Source: an uncultured Rothia sp. (GTDB lineage: Bacteria; Actinomycetota; Actinomycetes; Actinomycetales; Micrococcaceae). Taken from it: a DNA stretch of 64,000 nucleotides. Shown here in pieces: positions 16,196 through 23,619 of this stretch; position 1 is the stretch's first letter; each line of letters starts with the position of its first letter. Made by a program: the position numbers and the translations under genes. The DNA is taken from NCBI RefSeq assembly GCF_916715725.1, contig NZ_CAKAPD010000007.1, positions 1 through 64,000 on the forward strand, written 5' to 3'. The notes under the pieces are model-generated. The model was not told where the DNA came from, searched no databases, and saw nothing but the letters and a program-made list of their open reading frames with translations.

Positions 16196-16229
16196 AACCC
16201 CCACCCGGTCCCCTCCGGTTGGGGGTTTT
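16196..16229 (+). terminator. Terminator of the small membrane protein gene
   Basis: AACCCCCACCCGG pairs with CCGGTTGGGGGTT (one mismatch), followed by TTTT. It supports a real short transcript over 15993-16112. Confidence 0.75.
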
Positions 16230-16312
16230 CTATATGTCTGATGCCGGGCGTGGACGGGGAATTATCCCGCGTCGAGGGCGAACGAACGGGGCGCCGTTTT
16301 ACTCTCGGGTAC

Positions 16313-16325
16313 TAAAATAGAGGGT
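16313..16325 (+). promoter_or_regulatory. -10 box of the nitrobindin gene, leaderless spacing
   Basis: TAAAAT at 16313-16318 ends seven bases before the ATG at 16326. The GAGGG between is too close to the ATG to act as a normal ribosome binding site. Confidence 0.4.
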
Positions 16326-17015
16326 ATGGCTATTGAAATCCCTACCAACCTAACCCCTGAACTTGTTCCCTTTGCATGGCTGCTCGGCACCTGGGAGGGT
16401 ACCGGAACCATGTGGTACGAAGGCCAGGAAAACACCCCCTTCGGCCAGATTATTACTTTTGAGCAGGACGGCCTGCCCTTCATCGAATACCGTGCTGAGT
16501 CTTTCCTGCTCGATGACGAGGGTCAGAAGCTGCGCCCCATCACCGTTGAGACCGGCTTCTGGCAGATTGACCGCCCCCTGACCGATGCCGACGGCGGCTT
16601 CGGTATCGTGCCCAAGGACGTTGTCCCCGCATTCCCCGATGCTGAGAGCGTTGAGACCCTGCGCAACGAGGACGACGGCTTCTCCCTGCTGGCAACCATC
16701 GCGCACCCCGGCGGCATTAGCGAGAACTACGTGGGCATGGTCAAGGGCCCGGTCATTCGCATGCAGACCGGCAACCTGCTGCGCGACGACATCTCCCACG
16801 AGTACGCGGGTTCCGTGCGCCTGTGGGGCCTGGTCAACGGCAACCTCATGTGGGACTGGGAGGTCGCAGACGCTGAGGGCAAGCTGCACAAGCACGCTTC
16901 CGCTGAGCTGCGTAAGACCTCGTCGATGACCGGTGACTCCCTGGGCACCTCGATGTTCGGTTCCCTGGATGGCGAAGAGCCCACCGGCGAGCCCGGCTCC
17001 GAGCCCACCGCCTAA
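16326..17015 (+). CDS. Nitrobindin-like heme-binding beta-barrel protein (FABP/UPF0678 family)
   Basis: This 229-residue protein has the nitrobindin signature GTWEGTG at residues 21-27 and a C-terminal His pair (LHKHASAEL, His188/His190), one of which is the likely proximal heme ligand. Nitrobindins are ten-stranded barrels that bind ferric heme and isomerise peroxynitrite to nitrate. Strands such as FIEYRAESFLLDDEGQKL and SRLWGLVNGNLMWDWEV-like repeats fill the middle. The last 40 residues are a Ser/Gly/Glu/Pro tail. In Actinobacteria the gene commonly precedes a YgfZ-like gene, as here. A role in handling reactive nitrogen species would fit a nitrate-respiring organism, but that is inference. 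Confidence 0.88.
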   Translation: MAIEIPTNLTPELVPFAWLLGTWEGTGTMWYEGQENTPFGQIITFEQDGLPFIEYRAESFLLDDEGQKLRPITVETGFWQIDRPLTDADGGFGIVPKDVVPAFPDAESVETLRNEDDGFSLLATIAHPGGISENYVGMVKGPVIRMQTGNLLRDDISHEYAGSVRLWGLVNGNLMWDWEVADAEGKLHKHASAELRKTSSMTGDSLGTSMFGSLDGEEPTGEPGSEPTA

Positions 17016-17027
17016 TAACTAACTTGT

Positions 17028-17055
17028 GTCTGCCCCGCCGGTCGGCGGGGCAGAC
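17028..17055 (+). terminator. GC-rich hairpin between nitrobindin and ygfZ
   Basis: A perfect 12-bp stem (GTCTGCCCCGCC with GGCGGGGCAGAC) and GGTC loop is followed by TCTTT. It starts 13 bases after the upstream stop and ends 26 bases before the ygfZ GTG. It is either a terminator or a partial attenuator lowering ygfZ expression. Confidence 0.75.
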
Positions 17056-17080
17056 TCTTTGCGTGAAAGGTACACCTTCC

Positions 17081-18316
17081 GTGACTGAATCTTCGCTTGA
17101 AGCGCCTCAGGCTGAGGTACCCCAGCCCGATGCCGCCCGCCCGGCGAGCCCCCTGCTGAGCCTGCACGGCGCTTTTGCTGCCTCCGGGCTGGATGCCGGC
17201 GTCGCCGCACACTACGGCAACCCCATGCTGGAACAGCGTTCCCTCAGCTTTGATCGCTCCGCCGGTGCGGAGGAGCCGCTGGTGTTGGTGGACCGCTCTT
17301 CCCTGGGCGTGGTGCGTGTTGAGGGTGCGGACCGCCAGACCTGGCTGACCTCCATCGCCTCGCAGATTCTGACCGGCATGACCGCCGGGGAGAGCCGCGA
17401 GTTCCTGCTGCTTTCACCTCAGGGCCGCGTGGAGTATGCCCCCGCTGCGATTGAAGATGGCGAGGCGCTCTGGCTGATTGTGGAGGGCTACCAGGCTCAG
17501 CCGCTGACCGATTACCTGAACCGCATGAAGTTCATGATGCGCGTTGAGGTGCAGAACCTCAGCGACGAATACGCCGTGCTGGAGAGCGCTCGCAACCCGA
17601 TCCTGCAGGACGGTTCGGTGCATCCGGCGCTCGCTGAGGGTAAGCCGCTGGTGTGGGAGGATCCTTGGCACACTCCGGCACCGGGTAGTTACCGTTACGA
17701 TGAGGCGGGTGACGCCCACCCCGGCGCGGACTATGTGCGTTTCTTGAGCATTGTGCCGCGTTCTGCTCTGCCCGCCCTGGCTGAATCTGCGGATGCGCGT
17801 TTTGCGGGCCTGTGGGCCGCCGAGGCTCTGCGTATCGAGGCCTGGCGCCCCCGCTACGGCACCGAGGCTGACGATAAGACGATCCCCCAGGAGCTGGATT
17901 ACACCCGTACGGCGGTGCACTTCGATAAGGGCTGCTACAAGGGGCAGGAGACGGTGGCTCGCGTGCATAACCTGGGCCGCCCGCCGCGCCGCCTGGTGTT
18001 CTTGGATATTGACGGTTCGGAGCACACCCTGCCGGCGGCAGGTAGCGAGCTGTTCGTGGAGGGCAAGTCCCGCCCGGTCGGTCGTATTACCTCGGTGGCG
18101 TTGCATCACGAGGCGGGCCCGATTGCTCTGGCTGTGATTAAGCGCGGCGTTGACCCGCAGGCGCCTTTGCGTGCGGTTGATGGTGGTGACTTCCTGCCCG
18201 ATGGTTCGCCAGCGCCGGCGACCGAGTACGCGGTGGCTCAGACGACGGTGGTTTCGCCGGAGTCCGGTGAGGTGGCGCGTCGTTCTTTGGCGGGTCAGGA
18301 CTTCCTGAAGCGCTAG
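17081..18316 (+). CDS. ygfZ: Folate-binding protein YgfZ (GcvT-like)
   Basis: YgfZ is a tetrahydrofolate-binding GcvT paralogue that helps maintain certain iron-sulphur enzymes. The diagnostic motif KGCYKGQE, with its essential Cys, is at about residues 283-290 (Cys285). The GcvT-like N-terminal barrel includes DRSSLGVVRVEGADRQTWL and FLLLSPQGRVEYAPA. The product is 411 residues from the GTG at 17081, which follows AAAGG by ten bases. Starts upstream would lie inside the 17028-17055 hairpin and are rejected. Two Fe-S enzymes in the window (NarGH, SdaA) are the kind of client reported for YgfZ. Confidence 0.9.
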   Translation: MTESSLEAPQAEVPQPDAARPASPLLSLHGAFAASGLDAGVAAHYGNPMLEQRSLSFDRSAGAEEPLVLVDRSSLGVVRVEGADRQTWLTSIASQILTGMTAGESREFLLLSPQGRVEYAPAAIEDGEALWLIVEGYQAQPLTDYLNRMKFMMRVEVQNLSDEYAVLESARNPILQDGSVHPALAEGKPLVWEDPWHTPAPGSYRYDEAGDAHPGADYVRFLSIVPRSALPALAESADARFAGLWAAEALRIEAWRPRYGTEADDKTIPQELDYTRTAVHFDKGCYKGQETVARVHNLGRPPRRLVFLDIDGSEHTLPAAGSELFVEGKSRPVGRITSVALHHEAGPIALAVIKRGVDPQAPLRAVDGGDFLPDGSPAPATEYAVAQTTVVSPESGEVARRSLAGQDFLKR

Positions 18317-18360
18317 GCGCTCCCCGACCCAAAACCGCCTGAACTAGACCCACCCCAACT

Positions 18361-18410
18361 AAAAGCCGCGGAGGCGGACACTCGTTGTGAGTGCCCGCCT
18401 CCGCGGTTTT
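18361..18410. terminator. Bidirectional terminator between ygfZ and pfkA
   Basis: A roughly 20-bp stem (AAAGCCGCGGAGGCGGACACTC with its near-complement) has a GTTGT loop, with A and T tracts on either side. It separates convergent genes. Confidence 0.9.
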
Positions 18411-18448
18411 AGTATGAGTGCTCAGCGAGCTTGCTGAGTCTGTGGGGT

Positions 18449-19480
18449 TTAGCGACCGAAGAGGACGGCTGCTTCTTCCCAGCGTTCCTGAGGTACGGAC
18501 TTCAGGCCGTCCAGTGCCTCTTCGAGGGGTACGTACTTGATCTCGGTGCCCTGCACGGAGACCATCTTGCCCCACTGCTTCTGTGCGACCATATCGACTG
18601 CGCCCATGCCGAGGCGGGTTGCGAGCACGCGGTCGTAGCCGGTGGGTGCGCCACCGCGCTGGATGTGGCCCAGGATGGTGTTACGGGTTTCGACGCCGGT
18701 CAGCTTCTCGATTTCGTGGGTGATGTACTCACCGATACCACCGAGGCGGGGACGACCGTCCTTCTCGGTACCCTTGTTTGCCATGACGTCGTCGAAGCCT
18801 TCGGGGATGAAGCCTTCAGCAACAACAACCAGGGGAGAGCGGCCGCGGTCGTGCACTTCCTTGACCCATTCAGCAACCTGCTCCATGGAGACCTTGACCT
18901 CGGGGATCAGGATGGCGTGTGCGCCTGCTGCCATACCGGAGTGCAGTGCAATCCAGCCGACGTGGCGGCCCATGACCTCGGCGACCATGCAGCGGTGGTG
19001 AGATTCACCGGTGGTGCGGATGCGGTCCATTGCCTCGGTTGCGATGGACACTGCGGTGTCGAAGCCGAAGGTGTAGTCGGTTGCGCGCAGGTCGTTGTCG
19101 ATGGTCTTGGGGACACCGATGACGGGCAGGCCTGCGTCTGCCAGGCGCTTTGCGCCTGCGAGGGTGCCTTCACCGCCGATAGCGACGATTGCGTCGATGC
19201 CGTGGCGTTCCATCATGATTTCGATGTTTTCGGGGCCACCGTTGGGGCCGTTGAAGGGGTTGGTGCGGGAGGTACCGATGATGGTGCCGCCCTGGGATGC
19301 CAAGCCGCGGACCTTCTGACGGGGCAGGTCCATGTAGTCGCCTTCGACGACGCCGCGCCAGCCATCGCGGAAGCCGACGAATTCGTAGCCGTACTTCTTG
19401 ACGCCGTTGAGGACAGCGCCGCGGATGACAGCGTTCAGGCCGGGGCAGTCGCCGCCGGAAGTAAGCAGACCGATCTTCAT
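18449..19480 (-). CDS. pfkA: 6-phosphofructokinase
   Basis: PfkA phosphorylates fructose-6-phosphate in glycolysis. The 343-residue protein has LLTSGGDCPGLNAVIRG at the N-terminus, IGGEGTLAGA at 101-110 and PKTIDND at 124-130 with the catalytic Asp. In ATP enzymes two positions are Gly (GGDG and PGTIDND); PPi enzymes carry Asp and Lys. Here the first is Gly (Gly105) and the second Lys (Lys125), the mixed pattern of actinobacterial PfkA, most of which use ATP. ATG 19480 follows AGGAG. The mRNA probably begins with the hairpin at 19537-19581. Confidence 0.94.
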   Translation of the reverse strand: MKIGLLTSGGDCPGLNAVIRGAVLNGVKKYGYEFVGFRDGWRGVVEGDYMDLPRQKVRGLASQGGTIIGTSRTNPFNGPNGGPENIEIMMERHGIDAIVAIGGEGTLAGAKRLADAGLPVIGVPKTIDNDLRATDYTFGFDTAVSIATEAMDRIRTTGESHHRCMVAEVMGRHVGWIALHSGMAAGAHAILIPEVKVSMEQVAEWVKEVHDRGRSPLVVVAEGFIPEGFDDVMANKGTEKDGRPRLGGIGEYITHEIEKLTGVETRNTILGHIQRGGAPTGYDRVLATRLGMGAVDMVAQKQWGKMVSVQGTEIKYVPLEEALDGLKSVPQERWEEAAVLFGR

Positions 19481-19536
19481 GGTTGGCTCCTAATGTCTGC
19501 GCGTTTTAGGTGTTGTGCGCGCGTGTATATAACTAT

Positions 19537-19602
19537 GACCTCCACGAATTCGGCGCATGGGTGTGCGCCGGTCGGGAGGTCGTTCTCTTGGTCTCTATTT
19601 TA
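19537..19602 (-). promoter_or_regulatory. pfkA promoter -10 and structured 5' leader
   Basis: On the minus strand TAAAAT (plus 19597-19602) would start transcription about 15 bases before a two-tier hairpin. The outer arms are GACCTCC/GGAGGTC (19537-19543 with 19575-19581) and the inner arms CGGCGCA/TGCGCCG (19551-19557 with 19564-19570). The leader therefore folds almost from its 5' end, about 57 bases before the ATG. A regulatory or stabilising function is inferred; no known riboswitch class is recognised. Confidence 0.45.
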
Positions 19603-19743
19603 GCGATGTTTGGGTTGTGTGGGTAGTGGTGGAAAGCCGTGGGAACGCCCGTTTTGGTGCTGAAAAGTTCAGGTTTTTAGTACCTGTATGTTTGGGTTTG
19701 AAACACAAATAGCCGCCCTTTCCCACCTATGGCACCGAAGAGG

Positions 19744-19794
19744 CGAATGAGGCTTCCTCACATCTGTAAAGATGCGGGAAGCCTCATTCGTTTT
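19744..19794 (+). terminator. Orphan plus-strand terminator
   Basis: CGAATGAGGCTTCC (19744-19757) pairs perfectly with GGAAGCCTCATTCG (19777-19790) and is followed by TTTT. The T run is on the plus strand, yet the flanking genes pfkA and the aminotransferase both run on the minus strand. Without a T run it could still terminate the aminotransferase leftward, 163 bases past its stop. Confidence 0.65.
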
Positions 19795-19952
19795 AAAAAT
19801 ATTTTTAAATATTTGTGGGATTCTCCGTTTTTAGGGCAAAAAACGGTCAATAGTCCTGTGATTGATCGTTTCGCACCGGTTTATCCCACGTCTGAACCGC
19901 TTCCCACGGGGTGAGTTGCAGGTTTAGCAGGCGCGTTCAGAGGGGGACGGAA
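19795..19952. other. AT-rich intergenic segment
   Basis: This AT-rich stretch includes an ATATTTTTAAATATTT-like tract and a small hairpin (CCGTTTTT with AAAAACGG near 19829-19856). No gene was seen. Confidence 0.4.
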
Positions 19953-21155
19953 CTAGTCGCGTGCCTGACCAAGGAACTTCTGCAGGCGAGCCAGGCCCTC
20001 TGCCAGGTCATCGTCGCTCAGAGCGTAGGAGAGGCGCAGGTAGCCGCTGGGGCCGAATGCCTCGCCGGGAACTACGGCGACCTCAGCCTTTTCGAGGATG
20101 AGCTCGGCGAGCTCTGCGGAGGTCTGGGGGCGTACGCCCGCGATTTCCTTGCCGAGCAGTTCGCGTACGTCCGGGTATGCGTAGAACGCACCGGTGGGTA
20201 CGGGGCAGTGCACGCCTTCAATAGCGTTCAGGCCGTCGACGATGGTGCGGCGGCGGCGGTCGAAGGCGGCGTGCATGATTTCCACGTCGTCCTGCGGACC
20301 GGTCAGAGCGGCAAGGGCTGCGCGCTGGGCGATGTTGTTGACGTTGGAGGTCATGTGGGACTGCAGGTTGGAAGCTGCGGCGATGACGTCGCGCGGGCCA
20401 ATCATCCAGCCCACACGCCAACCGGTCATGGCGTAGGTCTTTGCCACGCCGTTGAGGATGACACACAGGTCAGCGAGCTCGGGCACCGCCTTCAGGATGG
20501 AGACAGCCTGAACACCGTCATAGGTGAGGTGCTCGTAGATTTCGTCGGTCAGAACGAAAATGCCCTTGGACAGAGCCCATTCGCCGATGGCGCGGGTTTC
20601 CTCTTCGGTGTAGACGGCACCGGTCGGGTTGGAGGGGGAGACGAAGATGAGCGCCTTGGTTGCGGGGGTGTAGGCGGCTTCGAGCTGCTCGACGGTGACC
20701 TTGTAGTGCTGGTCGCTACCGGCGAATACCTCGATGGGGTTGCCGCCTGCCAGGCGGATGCATTCGGGGTAGGTGGTCCAGTAGGGTGCGGGCAACAGGA
20801 CGTCGTCGCCTTCGTCAATGACGGTTGCGAATGCCTGGTAGACCGCCTGCTTACCGCCGTTGGTGATGACAACCTGGGAGGGGTCAATCTCTACGCCGGA
20901 GTCGCGCAGGGTCTTTTCCGCGATTGCCTTCTTCAGTTCGGGAAGACCGGAGGCGGGGGAGTATCGGAAGTTCTTGGGGTCGTTGAGCGCTTCGCGTGCG
21001 GCGTCCACAATGTGCGCGGGGGTGGGGAAGTCCGGTTCGCCTGCGCCGAAACCGATGACGGGGCGTCCCTGAGCCTTGAGTGCTTTTGCCTTTGCGTCGA
21101 CGGCAAGGGTTGCGGAGGGTGCGATGGCACCGATGCGGCTTGAAATACGCGCCAT
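19953..21155 (-). CDS. aspC: Aspartate / PLP-dependent aminotransferase (class I)
   Basis: The 400-residue fold-type I aminotransferase transfers the amino group between aspartate and 2-oxoglutarate. Visible are IGFGAGEPDFPTPAHI near 33-48, the YSPASGLPELKKAIA substrate loop, SPSNPTGAVYT (Asn that contacts PLP), and the PLP lysine in NGVAKTYAMTGWRVGW (about 236-251), then the C-terminal LRLSYALSD with the carboxylate-binding Arg. The ATG at 21155 starts the family's usual MARISSRIGAIAPSATLAVDAKAKAL. The 56-codon upstream reading is Pro/His-rich and rejected. Its position before tRNA-Trp-secE-nusG is conserved in Actinobacteria. Confidence 0.93.
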   Translation of the reverse strand: MARISSRIGAIAPSATLAVDAKAKALKAQGRPVIGFGAGEPDFPTPAHIVDAAREALNDPKNFRYSPASGLPELKKAIAEKTLRDSGVEIDPSQVVITNGGKQAVYQAFATVIDEGDDVLLPAPYWTTYPECIRLAGGNPIEVFAGSDQHYKVTVEQLEAAYTPATKALIFVSPSNPTGAVYTEEETRAIGEWALSKGIFVLTDEIYEHLTYDGVQAVSILKAVPELADLCVILNGVAKTYAMTGWRVGWMIGPRDVIAAASNLQSHMTSNVNNIAQRAALAALTGPQDDVEIMHAAFDRRRRTIVDGLNAIEGVHCPVPTGAFYAYPDVRELLGKEIAGVRPQTSAELAELILEKAEVAVVPGEAFGPSGYLRLSYALSDDDLAEGLARLQKFLGQARD

Positions 21156-21364
21156 GGGGCTCTCTTCTCTTTCTTCTTGTGCGCTGCCGGCGTGAAGTCG
21201 ACAAGGAAATAGGTGATGGGAATGCACGTGTGGGACCAATCCGCGCGTGATGGGCGCGGGTGTGTGCGGCGTTCCTTGTAATAGGATACGGTCCACTAGT
21301 AGCGATGCGGAACCCCTCGTCAAGGTATCTCAAGAGGTTTTTCGAAAAATATTACATTCTGAAG

Positions 21365-21394
21365 TTGCATCGGCCCCGAAAGATGGTTTACAGT
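21365..21394 (+). promoter_or_regulatory. Promoter candidate for tRNA-Trp-secE-nusG
   Basis: TTGCAT (21365-21370) and TACAGT (21389-21394) have an 18-base spacer, about 115 bases upstream of tRNA-Trp and divergent from the aminotransferase. Confidence 0.45.
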
Positions 21395-21508
21395 TAGTTC
21401 TGCACCCGCAAGGGTGTAATTGTTTGCCCCTCTAAAGCCACGGCTTAGGAGGCAGTGGAGGAGTAGACACGTGAGAAGCAACTCTCACGCCTGAAGTTAA
21501 CGCTTCAA

Positions 21509-21581
21509 AGGGTGGTGGCTCAATTGGTAGAGCAGCGGTCTCCAAAACCGCAGGTTGCAGGTTCGAGTCCTGTCCGCCCTG
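21509..21581 (+). tRNA. tRNA-Trp(CCA)
   Basis: Acceptor AGGGTGG pairs with CCGCCCT (one U-G) and the discriminator is G. The anticodon stem GCGGT/ACCGC with loop CTCCAAA gives anticodon CCA. The T arm contains GGTTCGAGTCC. It lies directly upstream of secE, the usual actinobacterial arrangement. Confidence 0.97.
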
Positions 21582-21658
21582 CTTTTATTGCCTCAATAAA
21601 TAATTTGTACGCCCGCACCCCGGGCGTACTTTTTTAGACTCAGAAAGGGGCAGAAGAA

Positions 21659-21937
21659 ATGGCATCGTCTGCTACCGCCGAAAAGGCTGTTCAGCCCGGC
21701 GCATCGTCGAAGAGCGATAAGAAGCTCGGTTTCTTCGGCCGTATTTTTGCATTCCTCCGTGAAGTTTTTGCGGAGTTGAAGAAGGTTACTACTCCCACCG
21801 GACGTGAACTGGTTGGTTACTTCTTCGGAGTTCTGTTCTTCGTCGTGGTGATGCTCCTGCTTATTTCTGGTCTGGATTATCTTTTCGGCCAGGGAGCATT
21901 CTGGATTTTCGGTAACGGAACGATTCAGCGTAACTAG
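21659..21937 (+). CDS. secE: Preprotein translocase subunit SecE
   Basis: SecE clamps the SecY channel. The 92-residue protein has a Ser/Ala-rich N-terminus, the conserved amphipathic segment FLREVFAELKKVTTPTGRELVGY (about 33-55), and one C-terminal transmembrane helix (about 57-76, FGVLFFVVVMLLLISGLDYLF). This is the single-helix actinobacterial form rather than the three-helix E. coli form. ATG follows AGAAAGGGGCAGAAGAA. It sits between tRNA-Trp and nusG. Confidence 0.96.
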   Translation: MASSATAEKAVQPGASSKSDKKLGFFGRIFAFLREVFAELKKVTTPTGRELVGYFFGVLFFVVVMLLLISGLDYLFGQGAFWIFGNGTIQRN

Positions 21938-22041
21938 TACTGGCTGCATCCTTAATCTGGGTGCCCCATCAGTGATTTCCCTCAGCGTATTGGCGAGTGG
22001 GAGTCCCCTCTAGATGATTAACGATAGAAAGTAGGAGCGAC

Positions 22042-22788
22042 GTGTCCGAGCAGGAACTGGTATCCGAGATTGAAGAGGTCGAGGTAGCCGCTGCTGAGGC
22101 TACTGAGGAGTCTGCGGCTATTGAGCAGCAGGCTGAGGAAGCTACCGAGGCTGTCGAGGTGGCTGAAGCAGCTGCTGAGGCGGCTGAGGAAGTCGACGCT
22201 CTGGAAGAATTCAAGTCCAAGCTGCGCCGTCAGATGGGCGACTGGTACGTGGTGCACACCTACTCCGGTTACGAGAACAAGGTGAAGACCGGTATCGAGA
22301 CCCGTATCCAGAACCTGGAAGCTGAAGATGAGATCTTCGAGGTTCAGGTTCCCATGGAGACCGTGGTTGAGTTCAAGAACACCGTGAAGAAGACCATCCG
22401 CCGCGTGCGCGTTCCCGGTTACGTTCTGGTTCGTATGGAACTGACCGACCACTCGTGGGGCGTTGTCCGCCACACCCCGGGTGTGACTGGCTTCGTGGGC
22501 CAGGATGCGTACAACCCGGTCCCGCTGCGTATGGACGAGGTCTTTGACATGCTCCTGCCGGTCTTTGAAGAGCAGCAGCAGAGCCAGGGCCTGCCCGTTT
22601 CCAAGCCCGTTATCGAGTCCGACTACACTGTGGGCGAGAACGTCCGCGTGAAGTCCGGTGCTTTCGAGGGCATGGACGCTACCGTTTCGGAGATCAAGGG
22701 CGAGTCCCAGCAGATTGTCGTGATGATTTCCGTCTTCGGTCGCGACACCCCGGTGACCTTGAGCTTCACCGAGATCGAAAAGATTTAA
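22042..22788 (+). CDS. nusG: Transcription termination/antitermination protein NusG
   Basis: NusG binds RNA polymerase and couples it to Rho or the ribosome. The 248-residue protein has an acidic, Ala/Glu-rich N-terminal extension (about 1-55), as in other Actinobacteria. The NGN domain begins WYVVHTYSGYENKVKTGIETRI and includes PGYVLVRMELTDHSWGVVRHTPGVTGFVG. The C-terminal KOW domain contains VGENVRVKSGAFEGMDATVSEI. The GTG at 22042 is preceded by TAGGAG. Confidence 0.96.
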   Translation: MSEQELVSEIEEVEVAAAEATEESAAIEQQAEEATEAVEVAEAAAEAAEEVDALEEFKSKLRRQMGDWYVVHTYSGYENKVKTGIETRIQNLEAEDEIFEVQVPMETVVEFKNTVKKTIRRVRVPGYVLVRMELTDHSWGVVRHTPGVTGFVGQDAYNPVPLRMDEVFDMLLPVFEEQQQSQGLPVSKPVIESDYTVGENVRVKSGAFEGMDATVSEIKGESQQIVVMISVFGRDTPVTLSFTEIEKI

Positions 22789-22804
22789 CGCTTCTAGCGC
22801 GTGA

Positions 22805-22838
22805 ATATGAGCCTCACACTTCGGTGCGGGGCTCATAT
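22805..22838 (+). terminator. UUCG-capped hairpin after nusG
   Basis: ATATGAGCCTCACAC and GTGCGGGGCTCATAT pair around TTCG with one mismatch. There is no T run. It marks the end of the secE-nusG unit or a partial attenuator before rplK. Confidence 0.65.
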
Positions 22839-22903
22839 TGCGTATGGGCGTCTTGAACTATGCGAGCTGTGTGGGTGGGTTTACTCTTTCTGCTGGCTGG
22901 CGC

Positions 22904-22932
22904 TGGATTAAGTCGCTGATTAACGCTAGAAT
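22904..22932 (+). promoter_or_regulatory. Promoter candidate for rplK-rplA
   Basis: TGGATT (22904-22909) and TAGAAT (22927-22932) have a 17-base spacer, leaving a leader of about 115 bases before rplK. Confidence 0.4.
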
Positions 22933-23053
22933 GTTGGTTTGTGTATGCGCATGTCACGCTTTCATGCGGATGCACGGGTGACCGCGCCACGGTCACCATC
23001 TTGCCGGCGTACGCTCCTGTGCGTCGGTTCCCAGCTAAGAAAAGGACCCTACA

Positions 23054-23482
23054 TTGGCTCCCAAGAAGAAGGTCACTGGCCTCATCAAGCTGCAGATCCA
23101 GGCAGGCGCCGCTAACCCGGCTCCCCCCGTCGGCCCCGCACTGGGCTCGCACGGTGTGAACATCATGGAGTTCTGCAAGGCATACAACGCTGCAACTGAG
23201 TCGCAGCGCGGTAACATCATCCCCGTTGAGATTACCGTCTACGAGGATCGCTCCTTCACCTTCATCACCAAGACCCCTCCGGCTTCCCAGCTGATCAAGA
23301 AGGCTGCTGGCGTTGCTAAGGGCTCCGCTGTTCCTCACACCACCAAGGTTGGCTCGCTGACCGAGGCTCAGGTGCGCGAAATCGCTGAGACCAAGATGCC
23401 CGACCTGAACGCAAACGACCTGGATGCAGCATCCAAGATCATCGCAGGTACCGCTCGTTCCATGGGTATCACCGTCGAGTAA
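23054..23482 (+). CDS. rplK: 50S ribosomal protein L11
   Basis: The 142-residue L11 begins after a TTG start (23054) that follows AAAAGGA. The N-terminal domain shows GLIKLQIQAGAANPAPPVGPALGSHGVNIMEFCKAYN, the region involved in stringent response and thiopeptide binding. The C-terminal rRNA-binding domain includes TTKVGSLTEAQVREIAETKMPDLN and ends AASKIIAGTARSMGITVE. It is followed by rplA after 137 bases. Confidence 0.97.
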   Translation: MAPKKKVTGLIKLQIQAGAANPAPPVGPALGSHGVNIMEFCKAYNAATESQRGNIIPVEITVYEDRSFTFITKTPPASQLIKKAAGVAKGSAVPHTTKVGSLTEAQVREIAETKMPDLNANDLDAASKIIAGTARSMGITVE

Positions 23483-23516
23483 TTTCGGTTCGCCGAATAG
23501 CCGAGTAATCGGCACC

Positions 23517-23569
23517 GTAGATTTTTCTACACAGAACTTGTAAATGCCCGTCGTATGGACGGGATGTGG
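23517..23569 (+). promoter_or_regulatory. Structured rplK-rplA spacer, possible L1-binding site
   Basis: Two small hairpins, GTAGA/TCTAC (about 23517-23530) and CCCGTC/GACGGG (23547-23552 with 23558-23563, loop GTATG), are followed by ATGTGG. L1 autoregulates by binding an rRNA mimic in its own mRNA in many bacteria, so the position is right. The motif match by eye is weak. Confidence 0.25.
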
Positions 23570-23619
23570 CAGAGCCGAGCGCGGCTCACGAGACCACAAC
23601 TGCATAAGGAGAAAAGCAG

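Noticed and set aside
19729..19914. 61-codon plus-strand frame
   Set aside because: It runs through the terminator hairpin and the AT-rich spacer; no coding character.
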